DNA of 64,000 bases. Origin: Eurosta solidaginis (Eukaryota; Arthropoda; Insecta; Diptera; Tephritidae). The DNA lies in NCBI RefSeq assembly GCF_040869045.1, contig NC_090321.1, positions 31,927,426 through 31,991,425 on the forward strand, given 5' to 3'. Positions 55,001 to 64,000 of this stretch are shown here, piece after piece (positions within the stretch are counted from its first letter, which is position 1; every line of letters starts with the position of its first letter). Position numbers and translations under genes: made by a program. The notes below the pieces were generated by a model, which did not search any database, was not told the origin of the DNA, and worked only from the letters and a program-made list of their open reading frames with translations.

Positions 55001-55947
55001 TTGAGGACATTAACAACATATTGGCATAACTTATAAGACCGGGAGTTGACAGACGAACACATAGGACGCAGGCGCACGCCTTCCTTATGAATCTTGGGAA
55101 GACCATATAACCTTGGAGCGTTTGCCGTTTTACTTATTAGACGATATTTCTCCTTCAAATCAATTATTTTATTTTTAAATAGTTTCTCAACAATTTCGTT
55201 ATTTTTATCCTGTAAGCTATTGGAAGGTCACGTTTTAGTACGCGGTAAGCCGAAATATCATTCACGATTTGTTGTACCTTCTTGTCGTAGTCTGATTTGT
55301 CCATCAGAACTGTGACATTCCCTTTGTCGGCATTCAAAACTAATAAATATTTATTTTCTTTGAAAAAAGTTTAATTGAAATTTTTTGAACTTAAACTGTA
55401 AAAGTTGTAGTAACCGTGAAAGCTTGTGGAATAAACAAAAAACAACAATTGAATTATAAAAAATAAACACACAAACACGTTGGCTTATTTAAAACTAACC
55501 AATTACACGCAAATCTTTAGGCAACGCCTGAAAAGACGGGACCCCGTGCGTATACGTAACACTTTTCTTGTTATTTGGTATACATGCATACTTACAAACA
55601 TATAGGTAAAGCTAATATAAACGTGTAAATTTTTTAGCAACATTTTTTTCTTATTACATACACACATATATTTTTCATTTTAGCATAACACCGATTTGCT
55701 CGTTAATTTCTTGCGCTACAAATATGTTGAGCTTTTTCAATTGCTTATTTTATTCGCAATCAGCTGTTTTGGCAATCAAACAACAACATTGGTGAAAGCT
55801 TATTTTATCATAACGCTTGGTAAGTGAATTTCAAAATTAGTAATTTTTCACATTCGGCATATAGTTTTATTTTATTATACAGCACTTGATGTTGCCCTTA
55901 TGCATGTCATATTCCACTATTGTTGCGAGCTTTTATCCAGCAAATGA
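49046..55947 (+). CDS. Host gene, four exons, 147-residue multi-pass membrane protein of unknown function
   Basis: Exons 49046-49199, 51613-51701, 55684-55819 and 55883-55947. Donors are aaaa|gtgagt, gct|gtaagt and cttg|gtaagt; acceptors are ctcttttaaag, tttttcattttag and tttattatacag. Phases 1, 0 and 1 agree at every junction, and the joined length is 444 bp, exactly 148 codons with the stop. The start is gcaaatATG, with A at -3. Hydrophobic segments lie at about residues 9-33 (YVLTYISIAFWGACTLLHVL), 62-81 (DLLRTVVSVVLLRALCA), 97-112 (LFQLLILFAISCFG) and 127-144 (LDVALMHVIFHYCCELL), so about four membrane passes with short loops; no signal peptide is evident. Several cysteines lie in or near membrane segments. 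I do not recognise the family. Introns 1 and 2 are 2.4 and 4.0 kb and packed with transposons; intron 3 is 63 bp. Additional 5' UTR exons cannot be excluded. Confidence 0.75.
49360..49640 (+). mobile_element. Dispersed LINE-like 5'-region repeat (intron 1)
   Basis: Contains cccgcaacaggtatgcttgt, cgtaagaggcgactaaaat, ctctaggggatgggagggc, ttcccgagatggtccggct and aaaggaccatcaaca-x-agataac, then ccttcggggagtatcc. A diverged, interrupted copy is at 2380-3045. I associate these words with the 5' part of fly LINEs, from memory only. Confidence 0.5.
49845..50145. repeat. Two diverged direct copies of an about 110-bp block (intron 1)
   Basis: gcattcaaagtatccaaccgatcttcacaaaatttt...gaaaaagtgagcgctgccacgccca at 49848-49960 recurs as gcattcaaagtgcacaaccgatcttgacaaaaatttt...gaaaacgtggtcagtgtcacccc at 50037-50145, spacing about 188 bp. 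The GTG...CACGCCC wording resembles DINE-like blocks. Confidence 0.6.
50219..50256. repeat. Poly(A) run followed by (AAT)n (intron 1)
   Basis: About 24 A residues then five AAT units, the look of a retroposon tail; the body of that retroposon is not identified. Confidence 0.7.
50400..51190 (-). pseudogene. LINE RNase H domain and C-terminal remnant (intron 1, antisense)
   Basis: The minus strand frame 50959-50675 reads GWLPEHQGHEGNEHADYLSKQ, the last conserved block of LINE-type RNase H (W-x-P-x-H-x-G-x-x-GN-E-x-A-D), followed by a C-terminal region with a cysteine-rich CRFC/C-type motif in broken frames (about 50520-50640). Upstream (51000-51190), decayed RNase H N-terminal sequence (W-x-T-D-x-S-like) is suggested. 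It is a dead fragment of an RNase H-bearing LINE, antisense to the host gene. Confidence 0.7.
51230..51475. repeat. Purine-rich low-complexity tract (intron 1)
   Basis: About 240 bp of gaagtgaaaatagaagtaag-type sequence, interrupted at 51300-51340. Composition resembles the other purine tracts at 1975 and 33050. Confidence 0.6.
51754..52475. mobile_element. Foldback-type element with minisatellite arms (intron 2)
   Basis: The left arm (51754-51865) is made of ttcagaaaattacaattcaa units, the right arm (52205-52475) of the reverse complement (ttctgaacttgaattgtaat), with a 340-bp non-repetitive centre. Unit and arm polarity equal those of the 404-bp element at 2468-2871. The left tip (ctccttttctagtttaagtt) resembles that element's tip; the right tip is decayed. 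It begins about 50 bp inside intron 2 of the host gene. Confidence 0.6.
52608..52662 (-). ncRNA. Hammerhead-ribozyme-like motif of the Penelope-like element
   Basis: Minus strand: GTC-CTGAAGA, then U, then the 7-bp stem GATTTCA-GTT-TGAAATC, then GAAA and TATCGATA. CTGAAGA (52643-52649) fits the conserved CUGANGA core and GAAA (52621-52624) the second core strand, with helix II between them. TATCGATA could give only a very short helix III. Helix I pairing is not obvious by eye. Penelope-like elements are known to carry hammerheads with short helix III in their terminal repeats. Activity is untested. Confidence 0.5.
53029..53756 (+). mobile_element. Solo LTR with ATAT target duplication, inside the Penelope-like element
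   Basis: TGTCACGGATATTAGCA...TTCGTTACA, 728 bp, flanked by ATAT at 53025-53028 and 53757-53760. Longer than the other LTRs of the family because of extra sequence near the 5' end (53090-53200) and a duplicated cagtttcatttaagctatcag segment (about 53490-53600). It has gagTATAAAAGGCG and aataaaggccatttttt. Confidence 0.9.
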
Positions 55948-56670
55948 GGACTGCTGATGATCAAATGAAATTTCGAAATAATTCAATGCATATGCGTGCA
56001 CATGGAAGTTACAATCAAAATTAAATATTATAAAAATTCGAAAATTTATATAGTGAGAAATTTTTTTCAAACACGTGCGCCGGTTACATGCTTCAGCACC
56101 CGCCCATTCCTCATCAGACATTTTTCGTGTACTGAGATTCGATCCATTATACCAACATGATAGCCGTTGTTAATGTGAGTAACTTGGCTGTGATGAAGCT
56201 TCTGACTTAATCCGGGTGATATTCAGTACTGTTTCTCTTTTGTTATGTTCGACACGTTCTTCTCAGAAGCTGGAAAATCGAACCTAAAAGATGTATCGCC
56301 AACTTAGATTAATAGGGAGCTAACTTAAAATTTCTAAATTTCGTAGTTATTTTTACGTCCGGTATTCTTAATTCCAATACCTACCGAACTCTATACTGGA
56401 TTTATTTATCCCTCTACCAATCAGCAAAAAAACAATATTTTTCAAAAGATTTAAAATGCATTGGCACATATTGGTTATTCGCTTTTTATGAACATTGTGA
56501 TATTTGAGTTGATGGCTTCATACTTTGTAAGTATTTTCCGATTCGGAGAAAATTTTAATTAAACTGGCTCTTAAAAATTAAATTAAACTTTTGAAAAATA
56601 TTGGCATAGTCCGTGGTCGCAAACTCCACAAATCACAATTCTTATTTTTAAAAATTTTAGTTTTTATGTA
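55948..56670. other. Presumed 3' flank of the host gene; no recognised feature
   Basis: AT-rich. A B-box-like ggatcgaatctcag on the minus strand near 56138 hints at another tRNA-like repeat, but the A box and body are not convincing. No AATAAA was identified close after the stop codon. Confidence 0.35.
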
Positions 56671-57880
56671 AGGTTAGGTTAGGTTGAACTGTCCGGTCCA
56701 TGAGAACCTCACATAGACTGAATGAGTCCGTAGTGTTACCAGAAGTTTATTTAACGACCAAATTGAAAAACCCTATCAAAAACCAGGACCTATGTTATAA
56801 AATAACTCCGTCCTCATGGCAAATACTAGAAGTTGTCTAGGACTTCTGTCACTTGTTGCTTCTAGATCTGACAACTGTATCACTCCTAATAGCTGCAGTC
56901 TTATCCTGGCAAGCGAATGGCAAGAACACAAAACGTGCTCGATCGTTTCCTCCTACAACCCGCACTTCCTACATCTGCTATCACTGACCAAGCCTAAGTC
57001 AAAAGCATGTGCCGCTAGGAAGCAGTGTCCGGTTAGAAGACCCGTCATGAGTCCTTTGTTTTTGAAGATAGAAGCAACTTTGTTAGTCTAAGGTTGTAAG
57101 ACCTACACATAATCTTCGACACTTTACAGCCCCGTGCTTGTACCAACGCCTTTCCCGCTTGGTCGATCATGTGCACCTTTCGCGTTCTCTTAATCTCGGT
57201 TAATCTAATTGTGATGTCTACGGAGCAAGCTTCAAGGGATGTGCATTTTTAGCTAGTTCATCTGCTTTTTCGTTCCCATTTATTCCCATAAGCCCAGAGA
57301 TCAAATATGATATGTATGCTTCTCCCTGCCACCTATTCTTTCTAAAGACTGCTTACACTTTACTACACTCTTAGATGCTGTGCTATGCAAGAGTATTGCC
57401 TTAATTGCTGCTTGGCTGTCAACAAAAGAGGTAACACGGCTGCAGTTTAAGTTATTCTACTCCTTTGGGTACGGCTAATACTTCCGCTTGAAAAATTCTT
57501 TTAGGACCTGTTTATTTCCATATCAGCACCGTACACCGCAGACCCTACTCCTTGCACGACCTTGGAACCATCTGTGTACACATGTATCTTCTCGCCCACC
57601 ATTTGTGCACCTTTGCGCCAACTACTCACCTGCATTGCGGCTTTATGATCTTCTTGGAAGCGCAGAGAAGGGAATGAGGTTGTCTCTTCGTCTTGCAGTT
57701 GACGATTCAATACTACTATGGCCGTGTGGTCGGCGCAAAAGCTGCCCTAAGCCACTGAGCCTGGTTGCAGTTGTTAAAGCTATGTTATTTTCTACCGTTA
57801 TTATGCAAACTTCATTGCCCTTTTTTCAACATTGCCTTTTTCTCCCCAGAATGCCTTGTTTCAGGTACTAGTTTATATTA
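56671..57880 (-). pseudogene. RNase H-bearing LINE, 3' remnant with a (TTAGG)-like tail
   Basis: Minus strand: KIHVYTDGSKVVQGVGSAVY at 57500-57590 is the first RNase H block (Y-T-D-G-S-K); decayed central blocks include SFVDSQAAIKA (57400-57430) and NGNEKADELAK-like residues near 57260-57290; then a C-terminal cysteine region. The 3' end reads tggaccggacagttcaac-ctaacctaacc, so the tail contains ggttaggttaggtt on the plus strand (56672-56685). Multiple stops and frameshifts. Confidence 0.7.
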
Positions 57881-58659
57881 TTTAAAATGAAGCGCTACTA
57901 CATTTGCTGTTCAAATAGATAACGAATATAATCCCTTAAAGCTCCGTATATAGTCCTAAAGTGATCCAAATATATCACCAAAATAGACCAAAGATAGTAT
58001 GGGTTATTTTAGCACCAATTCAAAAAGTAGCGATATCTAAAATTCGCCATTAAAACAACCTAAAAAATTTTTCAGTATGATTCCAAAAAGTGTTGCGATA
58101 TGATCCGTGTTAGGCTCGAATAATCTCAAGGGAAGTGGCTATTTGTCCGAACATTTTTTCTAAATTGCAGTATCAACGAACGCAAACGACAAGCAGGTAC
58201 ATCCAATCTAAAAATGCTGCCAAAAAGTTGCGAAAAAACTACGAGAGGGTCTCGAAAATTATTTTTGAATGAACTGGGATAGTCTCCAAATTTCGCTGCG
58301 ATAGTCCCGAAATCATTCCTTAATTGTCCCAAATTGGTCCGGAAACTAGCAAAGATCTCGACAATTAGGCCTATTTATAAAAACTGTCCGGTTTACATGT
58401 AAACAACTGGACTAAACACGCGGCTCAGTCCGCCTGGTATTTGATTATAGTGGCATGTCAGTATTGGCAGGAATTGGGGAAAATGATGGAGATAAATCAT
58501 ATGCTCCTATTTGGCAAATGTTTAGTTATTCAAAAAATTTCATACAATAACTGTGTATATACAAATCATAATTTAAAGACAATATTCGACTTACTTTGCA
58601 TAATGTAATTACTTCAAACTTAGCGTTTGATATATCACATCGTTTTTTCATACTTCTAT
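57881..58659. other. No recognisable gene; degenerate gtcccgaaa-type words
   Basis: Between 57950 and 58350 phrases such as gtcctaaagtgatcc, aatagaccaaag, gtctcgaaaatt, agtcccgaaatc and tgtcccaaattgg suggest a worn-out tandem repeat of about 30-40 bp, too diverged for a firm unit. Confidence 0.4.
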
Positions 58660-59140
58660 ACATATCTTTAAGCGCATGGTTTTAGGAATTTCTCCAAGAG
58701 TAATGAAATTTCATGTAAAGGCATTTTGATAAACAACATTATATATCATCATTATTTGAAGCATAAATATATAAATTTCATGGGATGCCAACCTTAGAGC
58801 AGGCGACGTACGACTGACCGTGTGAAAAGCAAGATGGTTCCAAATGAACTCCTGCGACACTTAGTGACTTACATTGTGCTATATTGGCCATTACAAATGC
58901 TAGATGTACTGCAAACTGAAGTCTTTTGAATTCGAAAGGCATATCGGAAAAAATCAAGTGAATGTGAGAAATGACAAATTCTTCAACTGCTGGTTTCCCC
59001 TGCAAAATCGTTGCAACAATAATGTTTGGATGTAAATTTTTAACTATCAGCCGAGTTCCGTTGCATAATTTTGGTGACCTAAAATTTCTTAACATTATTA
59101 TTAGTGATCCAAATTTTAGGAATAACTGATGCGTTGGCAT
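58660..59140 (-). pseudogene. Helitron/Helentron helicase C-terminus
   Basis: The minus strand frame (120 residues from 59140) reads LKFGSLIIMLRN, PKLCNGTRLIVKNLHPN, ATILQGKPAVEEFVIS, MPFEFKRLQFAVHLAFVM, IAQCKSLSVAGV and FSHGQSYVACSKVG, which are the last conserved blocks of the Pif1-like helicase of Helitrons (usually P-K-L-C-NGTRL, F-x-R-x-QFP, KAQGQ-S, GQ-x-YVA-SR). A few more residues (NLYIYASN, NVVYQNA) continue after a stop. KAQGQ is altered to IAQCK and R to K in the final block, so it is dead. It could be a relic of the machinery that moves the DINE-like copies in this window. Confidence 0.85.
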
Positions 59141-59304
59141 TCTCGCGTGGGGACTGTGCGAACATAAAAATTTCGAGTTCCATCAGAAAAAACAAAACAA
59201 TAATCACCGTACATCTGTGTAATTTTGGGAGAATTTAATTGAGCAATTTTTTTTTTCAAGTTCCATCACAAAAGCATGCCTGTGTCATTTCCAGGAACAA
59301 TTAA

Positions 59305-59918
59305 CCCTAGTGAGATAACGTACGTCTATGAGACCGACGTCTTTTTAATTTTGCTCTCAGTCTCCCACAATCGTAAAGAGAGAACATTCTCATTCTCAGT
59401 TTTCTCAGCTACCATTACCAGCTTGTCAGTGGGGGGTGTTTTTCAGTAGTAAGTTTTTTGTTTGCTGAAATATATACAATTGTTTTTTAAAAATACGTCT
59501 AAGAGACGTATCGTTATCTTTTACGTGACTACAAATTTTATCAGTAATTGTTGCCTAAAATGGTAATTTTAGCTAATATTTTTTTAAGTATAGTTTAAAA
59601 CAGTTAATTAATTCAATCGAATGTAATGAAAATTTAAAAAAATGTATTTTATTTTAATTTTTTTGCTATAAACTGAGGACCTTGGAAAAAGTTTGATTTT
59701 TGTAAGGGCAATTCCAAGAAAAGTTAAACTTAATTTTTAATATATTAAAAAAACTATATTTTTCTTTCAAAAACATTTAAAACAAATGAATATGTATCTA
59801 ATAAATGACAAAAAAAGAACAAAAAAAAAAAATTTAAGTTTGTTTTATATCTCTAGGGTCCTTAAACTTGAACAAGTCTCTCAGACGTACGTTATCTTTC
59901 TAGGGTATCTTTCTAGCG
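59305..59918. mobile_element. piggyBac-type MITE with TTAA target duplication
   Basis: 614 bp flanked by TTAA (59301-59304, 59919-59922). The left end reads CCCTAGTGAGATAACGTACG. The right end in reverse complement is CGCTAGAAAGATA directly followed by CCCTAGAAAGATAACGTACG, so the right terminal repeat is present twice in tandem. CCCTAGAAAGATA is the known terminal repeat type of the piggyBac (IFP2) lineage. Both ends carry a second symmetric block (cgtcta-x-gagac). No transposase ORF; the interior is AT-rich. Confidence 0.85.
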
Positions 59919-59922
59919 TTAA

Positions 59923-61095
59923 TGTAACTAAAGCGGCTCTGGGGATATGTAATACGAAAGGTAAAATTTTAATGGGAGACGATATTCGGGCACAATAGAC
60001 AGCCAACATAAATTAAATTGAAAAAGTAGTAGGGTGGTATTTTTAAAAGCACAGTAACCAAATCAACCATATTTAGAAATTTCTTTGCCTTTGAGTTATT
60101 GTCTGCATCACTCAAAACTACTGCTCGCAACTGAACGCAGCTTTTACCGATGCTTGGTATATCTATTGAGTTCAATACTTAAATATGGATCCATTCTAAA
60201 TGCTATTGATGTAAGTTTCTTTTCGATTCAGGACTTCAGCAACCATAAAGTCACTGAATTGAATGAAAAAAAAAAAAAAAATAAAATAGATTTTATTTAT
60301 CGAATTTCTTGCTTCCATTTAAAGAAATATCCACTTCATATTTCTCAACTACATCTGATCTAAAATTAAATTTGTATGTACCTTTAGAAAACCAGAATAT
60401 CATGCAACTCAATCCGCACACGCCTTCCTCTTTTCGCACATAATTTCAAAAATATTGCCTCAATCAACCCATATGACCTTGTCATAATTTATATGCGGAG
60501 CGACAAAAGGTACAAACAAATATCATACATGTATGCTTTCATAAATGTAAAACCATAAAAACTAACATTCTAGACCATAGACGCCCACATATGCCACGAT
60601 GCATTTATATCCTTTCATATTTCATATAACAATACAATCATATGTGCCCGCTAACTGGCGTCGGCATTGTTTCTTGCAGTCAAAACTTCTTGCACGCTAG
60701 GTGCCCAGCCAAATTCAACGTATTTTCTTTGCCGCCAACAAAATATTTCGATTGCATATTTCTTATGTCTAGACGTTTATTGTATTACTTGAAGGTATTG
60801 TTATGTTATAATGCCAATGTCATTATTCTTTGGCTTCTTTATGCATGTAGTGGTTGAGTTGTATGTGTGTAAAAGTTACTTTGTATGAAATTTTTTAAGC
60901 ACCTGAGGATATGTTTGGTTTATATAGGACGTTGTATATGAAGTATTGTCGTAAAGTTTTTTCTTGCTCGGAATTCACTTACGGTTAGAAACAAAACTTA
61001 TAAATACTTAAGTTGTTTATATTTACTAAAATACTATAATTTTAATAGAGATATGAAGATATGTGTGTTATTGAGGTAACTTATTACATTTTTCG
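59923..61095. other. No recognisable gene
   Basis: AT-rich; an A-run at 60268-60284. Short open frames on both strands (for example 60085-60363, 60642-60857) have no recognisable domain. Confidence 0.4.
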
Positions 61096-61830
61096 TTGTT
61101 GTTGTTGTTGTTGTAGCAGTGCTTCGCCCATCCAATAGGTGGGAGAGATCACAAATCGTCATTAATGTCCTCTAACGGGAGTCAAAGGAAACTTGCAGTT
61201 TCAACAGGGGTGGACCACAGTGAGAGGAGTATTAGATGCGTTGGTTCCACATTACAATTGACGAGATGATTGGTGTCATATGGGGAAACATTCCAAGCAG
61301 GACATACATATGTGGGGGTTGATTCTGGATAGGTAAGGGCTTAAACTGTTCCACTATCCACATATCAAAGTTGAGCTAGAGTGACGCGCTTTTTCCTAGG
61401 GAGAGTGCGTTCCTCTTCTGCAAGTTCTAGGCATTTTTCTTTAAAAACTGGATTCGCCGGGCAATTTCTAACACAGAGGTCCTACGCTTGTTTGCGGATA
61501 TCACTGAGGAACTGCTTGTGTTTTTTTGCTTCATACGGCTGTGTTTTCGGGTAACGTATTTCCTCACAATGCTTACGGAGATGACCCCCTTAAGCTCCTG
61601 GGAGGTGTAGCCTCATCAATCAGACGTCTGCTGGATGCCCAGGTTTCTGGGTATTTAACAAAAACTGTTTGTTAAGTATTTCATTTCTCTCCCTAATGGG
61701 GAGAACTCTCAGCTAATTTTGTAGATGATGTGCTGCGGACATAAGAATACAGGCCATAGCGGTTCTGAGAGCAGTATTTTGGCAGGCCTGTATTTTCTTC
61801 CAGTGAATAACCTTTATGCTTGTCATTATT
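61096..61830 (-). pseudogene. Jockey-like LINE, ORF2 C-terminus and 3' end
   Basis: Plus-strand words ttgttgttgttgtagcagtgcttcg (3' tail), gtcctctaacgggagtcaaagg, ggtgtcatatgggg, gactggattcgccgggcaattt, ggatatcactgagg, cctgggaggtgtagcctcatcaatcag and gcccaggtttctgggt run parallel to 35990-36720. All frames are interrupted. It is truncated at about 61830. Confidence 0.75.
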
Positions 61831-62265
61831 ATTAGTCATATGACGTGGTTTGAAACAGGGATCAACTTGTTAGAGAAAATTGCTTTATGATACAAGATGG
61901 GGAGGGGAAAGCTTACTTAATGGTGAGAGTAAAGGAGTTCGAACAAGAGAAAAGAGTAGTAGATATTGAATAAGAAGATGGACAAGTGCTCAGAAAAGAG
62001 GGATGCTAAGTGAGAAAGATAAAGAAAGAAAACAGTGAGTGAGAGGGAACTCACCCACAAGGAAGTGGCTATTCTAAGGGACGCGGATCAGAAACTAACA
62101 TATTCAGACAGACCTTATTTGCGATGAAATTAGTTCATAAGTGAATGATTATCATGACCATTGCTTGCAATAGGTGTTTATGAGAGAGGTTAACACGAGG
62201 CTGATCAATTCGGTAAAAACTATACAAGACTGGAAATAGAGGGGTAAAGAGCACCATCTCAGTTA
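61831..62265. other. No recognisable gene
   Basis: Purine-leaning sequence (61890-62060) without a clear unit. Confidence 0.35.
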
Positions 62266-63035
62266 TTTTTCAGTGCTGATACTGATTCCACACTCCGTAC
62301 ACCCGAGTTTCTTTTAGATTCATTGCACTTTGCAAGAGTTTGCTTAGCACAGGAAGATGTTTGCCAGTAGCCGTCAGGACTATGTCATAAGCATGTGCAA
62401 TGACCTGGCAGCCGTTAGACTGTAGCCTAGATAACAGAGTGTTTACCCTCAGGTTCCATAGCAGAGGAGAAAGAACACCCCCTAGGGGGTACTTCTGCTG
62501 GCATACCTTGTTAATGCCCATTTCGAAAATAGTAGCTTTCCTTTTTAGAAGGTGTTCAACGAATTTCAAAAGAGGATCTTCCGTTTCCAGCGAACACAGG
62601 GAGTTCGTAACTGTTATTGGGTGAACATTGTGAAAGGCCCCTTCTATGTCGAGAAAAATGCCGAGCGTGAATTCCTTGAAAGCAAGTCCCTTCTCTATCC
62701 TTGAGGTGATAGCGTATAGATCTATCTCTGCGGACTTGCCTATAGAATAAGTATATTGACTGTTTGAGGTTAGTGGATTTACCGATAGCCTGATGTAGCT
62801 ATGCAGCGGTCTCTCTAGAATTTTTAGGAGGAAGGAGTTCAGACTTTTTGGTCTGAGATCCTTAGGGTTGTTGCAGGATGTCCCGCCTCCTTTGGATATG
62901 AAGACTACCTTAGCTTTGGATGAGGCATGCTTTGTCGAATTGAGCTATTAGCGAACTTATAAGTCGGACGCTGCTTGCAATTCAGCGGGGAATATTCCAT
63001 ACAATCCTGGAGCTTTGTAGGGTCTATTAATAAAT
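62266..63035 (-). pseudogene. LINE RT remnant (R1-like, palm and fingers)
   Basis: Minus strand from about 63035: YKAPGLYGIFPAELQ, KAKVVFISKGGGTS, PKDLRPKSLNSFLLKILERP, AITSRIEKGLAFKEFTLGIF, LDIEGAF-x-NV (D of the RT A-box), then 62569-62270: YPLGGVLSPLLWNL (the PQGG motif as PLGG), VIAHAYDIVLTATGK (catalytic A-D-D replaced by A-Y-D). Stops and frame changes occur between blocks and the catalytic aspartates are damaged. Similar to R1-clade RTs by the order and wording of these blocks. Confidence 0.8.
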
Positions 63036-63224
63036 TGATACATTTTCAAAAACAAATCGATAACCTCTTGGTAAAAAATAAAGTTTCGTCTTTGGCAAAT
63101 TGATAATAAATTGAAAATTTTTCGATAGAAAACCGCAAATTCATCGTACAGCCTTTGTTGTCGATATAAAAGCTATACGAATTTCAGATAAAATCGACAA
63201 CTCGTCCATACCTTTTCGATAACA

Positions 63225-63345
63225 CACTGCCGTGGTGCAGTGGTAAAATACTATTCTATATCTGATATGAGAAGCTTCCCAACGAAAAATCATCTACTTG
63301 CAGATGGCGCTAAAAATCACCATAAAACATTGAGGTTTTGACCGA
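63225..63345 (+). mobile_element. Fragment of the second tRNA-derived SINE
   Basis: ccgtggtgcagtggtaaaat matches the tRNA-like head of 37648-37670, and cttcccaacgaaaaatcatctacttgcagatggcg...cataaaacattgaggttttg matches the body, but the B box and about 100 bp between are deleted. Confidence 0.65.
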
Positions 63346-63689
63346 CCAATATATCACGTCTTGTAATTTTTTATTATAATTTTTTAACAACTCATATAAC
63401 AGCTTCACTTGGTTGTTTGTATGAATGTTACTCTCTCCTCCAAAAGTTTTTTGCCCAATCGGCGATGAACTCTGAAATATCGTAAGTTTAAAAAATATCT
63501 GAAGTTACATGCTTTTGCAAAAGCACAAAAAATTCAAATGTATGAAAAAAATTTTGTGTAATAGTTTCATAGAACAAGTTACGTGGTTTTGTTGTGGTTA
63601 TGTTTAATTTCCCACAATGCTCTACAAAATAGTTCCATGTTTTTTTCTATCACGGGAGAATTATCTAATGTCATATGTATATTTTTATA

Positions 63690-64000
63690 CCTTTCATGAT
63701 AATGAAATGGTATATTAACTTTCGTCCGATGTTTGAAACGTTGAAAAATAGAGAAGATAGACTCACCATTAAGTATACCGAATTGATCAGGGCGACGAAC
63801 TGAGTTAATATAAGCATGTCCGTCTGTCCGTCTGTCCCTCCGTCTGTCTGTTTGAACGCAAACTAGTCCCTAAAATTTTGTGATATCTCCATGAAATTTG
63901 GCACAAGTACGTATTTGTGTATTATATTAGACACTTGTCAGATCCAGTAGGATCGGACCACTATAACATATATATCCCATACAACCGATCGTTCAGATAG
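63690..64000 (+). mobile_element. DINE-1-like element end, cut by the window edge
   Basis: atttttatacctttcatgat / atgaaatggtatattaact is a terminal stem of the type seen at DINE ends (tatacc-tttcat...atgaaa-ggtata), followed by cgtccgtctgtccgtctgtcc and acgcaaactagtccctaaaat, the vocabulary of DINE-1-like elements in flies. It belongs to a different subfamily from copies A-F: the cgtccg tract is shared but the ends are different. Continues beyond the window. Confidence 0.6.

Larger units (their letters stand above)
52560..55350 (-). mobile_element. Penelope-like element, 5'-truncated, split by a solo LTR (intron 2, antisense)
   Basis: Reading on the minus strand from 55345: VLNADKGNVTVLM (conserved start of Penelope RT), APRLYGLPKIHKEGVRLRP, YKQRSGMPMGSPASPIFADL, FLSKYVDDLFPIV (catalytic Y-V-D-D), LFDLYKKPTSSSRLFNFHS and onward. 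A C-terminal GIY-YIG-like endonuclease region follows in a partly broken frame (YVPGLSN, NTKDKIEIYEKSDVI-C-x-IPC, R-I-S-V-H-K, then NNVAVIQQERHYNKR and LEMLHI), where the solo LTR is inserted. After the LTR the frame resumes briefly and the 3' region with the hammerhead-like motif follows. It has frameshifts and stops and is non-functional. Confidence 0.85.

Noticed and set aside
55933..56121. 62-residue minus-strand ORF overlapping the end of the host gene
   Set aside because: No domain; overlaps exon 4 antisense; its start lies next to a B-box-like word suggesting repeat sequence.
57501..57871. Plus-strand 127-residue ORF 57488-57871
   Set aside because: Shadow of the RNase H region of the antisense LINE (K-I-H-V-Y-T-D-G-S-K on the minus strand).

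Overview
The window is gene-poor, AT-rich eukaryotic DNA that reads like a dipteran genome, most like a tephritid or other higher-fly intergenic region. The case rests on a four-exon gene with fly-type splice sites and a 63-bp intron, plus the transposon mix: Ty3/gypsy with ATAT targets, Jockey-like and RNase H-bearing LINEs, a Penelope-like element, Helentron/DINE-like repeats, a piggyBac MITE, hAT elements and tRNA-derived SINEs. Species and family assignments are recalled knowledge, not search results.

Layout. 1-4 kb: a LINE remnant, a purine-rich tract, a small foldback element with minisatellite arms and a degenerate low-complexity block. 4-9 kb: two copies of an abundant DINE-like repeat, one holding a solo LTR, the other a 130-bp minisatellite. 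10.3-11.4 kb: a hAT-type element with a perfect 8-bp target duplication, itself hit by a solo LTR with a 4-bp ATAT duplication. 12.8-19.3 kb: the most striking structure, a tandem Ty3/gypsy array LTR-internal-LTR-internal-LTR. Each unit encodes a SAP/coiled-coil/CCHC Gag and, in the same frame after one UGA, a 330-aa open frame joining the aspartic protease to the integrase C-terminus; reverse transcriptase, RNase H and the integrase catalytic core are missing. 21-32 kb: DINE-like copies, LINE fragments and a wrecked relative of the tandem element (24.3-26.6 kb). 33-37 kb: an 18-bp-type minisatellite, a hAT MITE, LINE and SINE copies. 39.7-48.7 kb: a LINE fragment abuts a second RT-less gypsy element, which is interrupted by a SINE and by a DINE-like copy whose minisatellite has grown to about 24 units with a 514-bp higher-order repeat.

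49.0-55.9 kb holds the only credible host gene: four plus-strand exons that join into a 147-residue protein with about four membrane segments. Its introns carry LINE debris, a minisatellite foldback element and an antisense Penelope-like element with a hammerhead-like motif, split by a solo LTR. 56-64 kb has more LINE fragments, a Helitron helicase C-terminus, a piggyBac MITE with TTAA duplication, a SINE fragment and a DINE-1-like end cut by the window edge.

Apart from the 4-exon gene and the tandem-array ORFs, every recognisable coding stretch is a broken transposon relic. No rRNA, functional tRNA, CRISPR or bacterial-type feature was seen.
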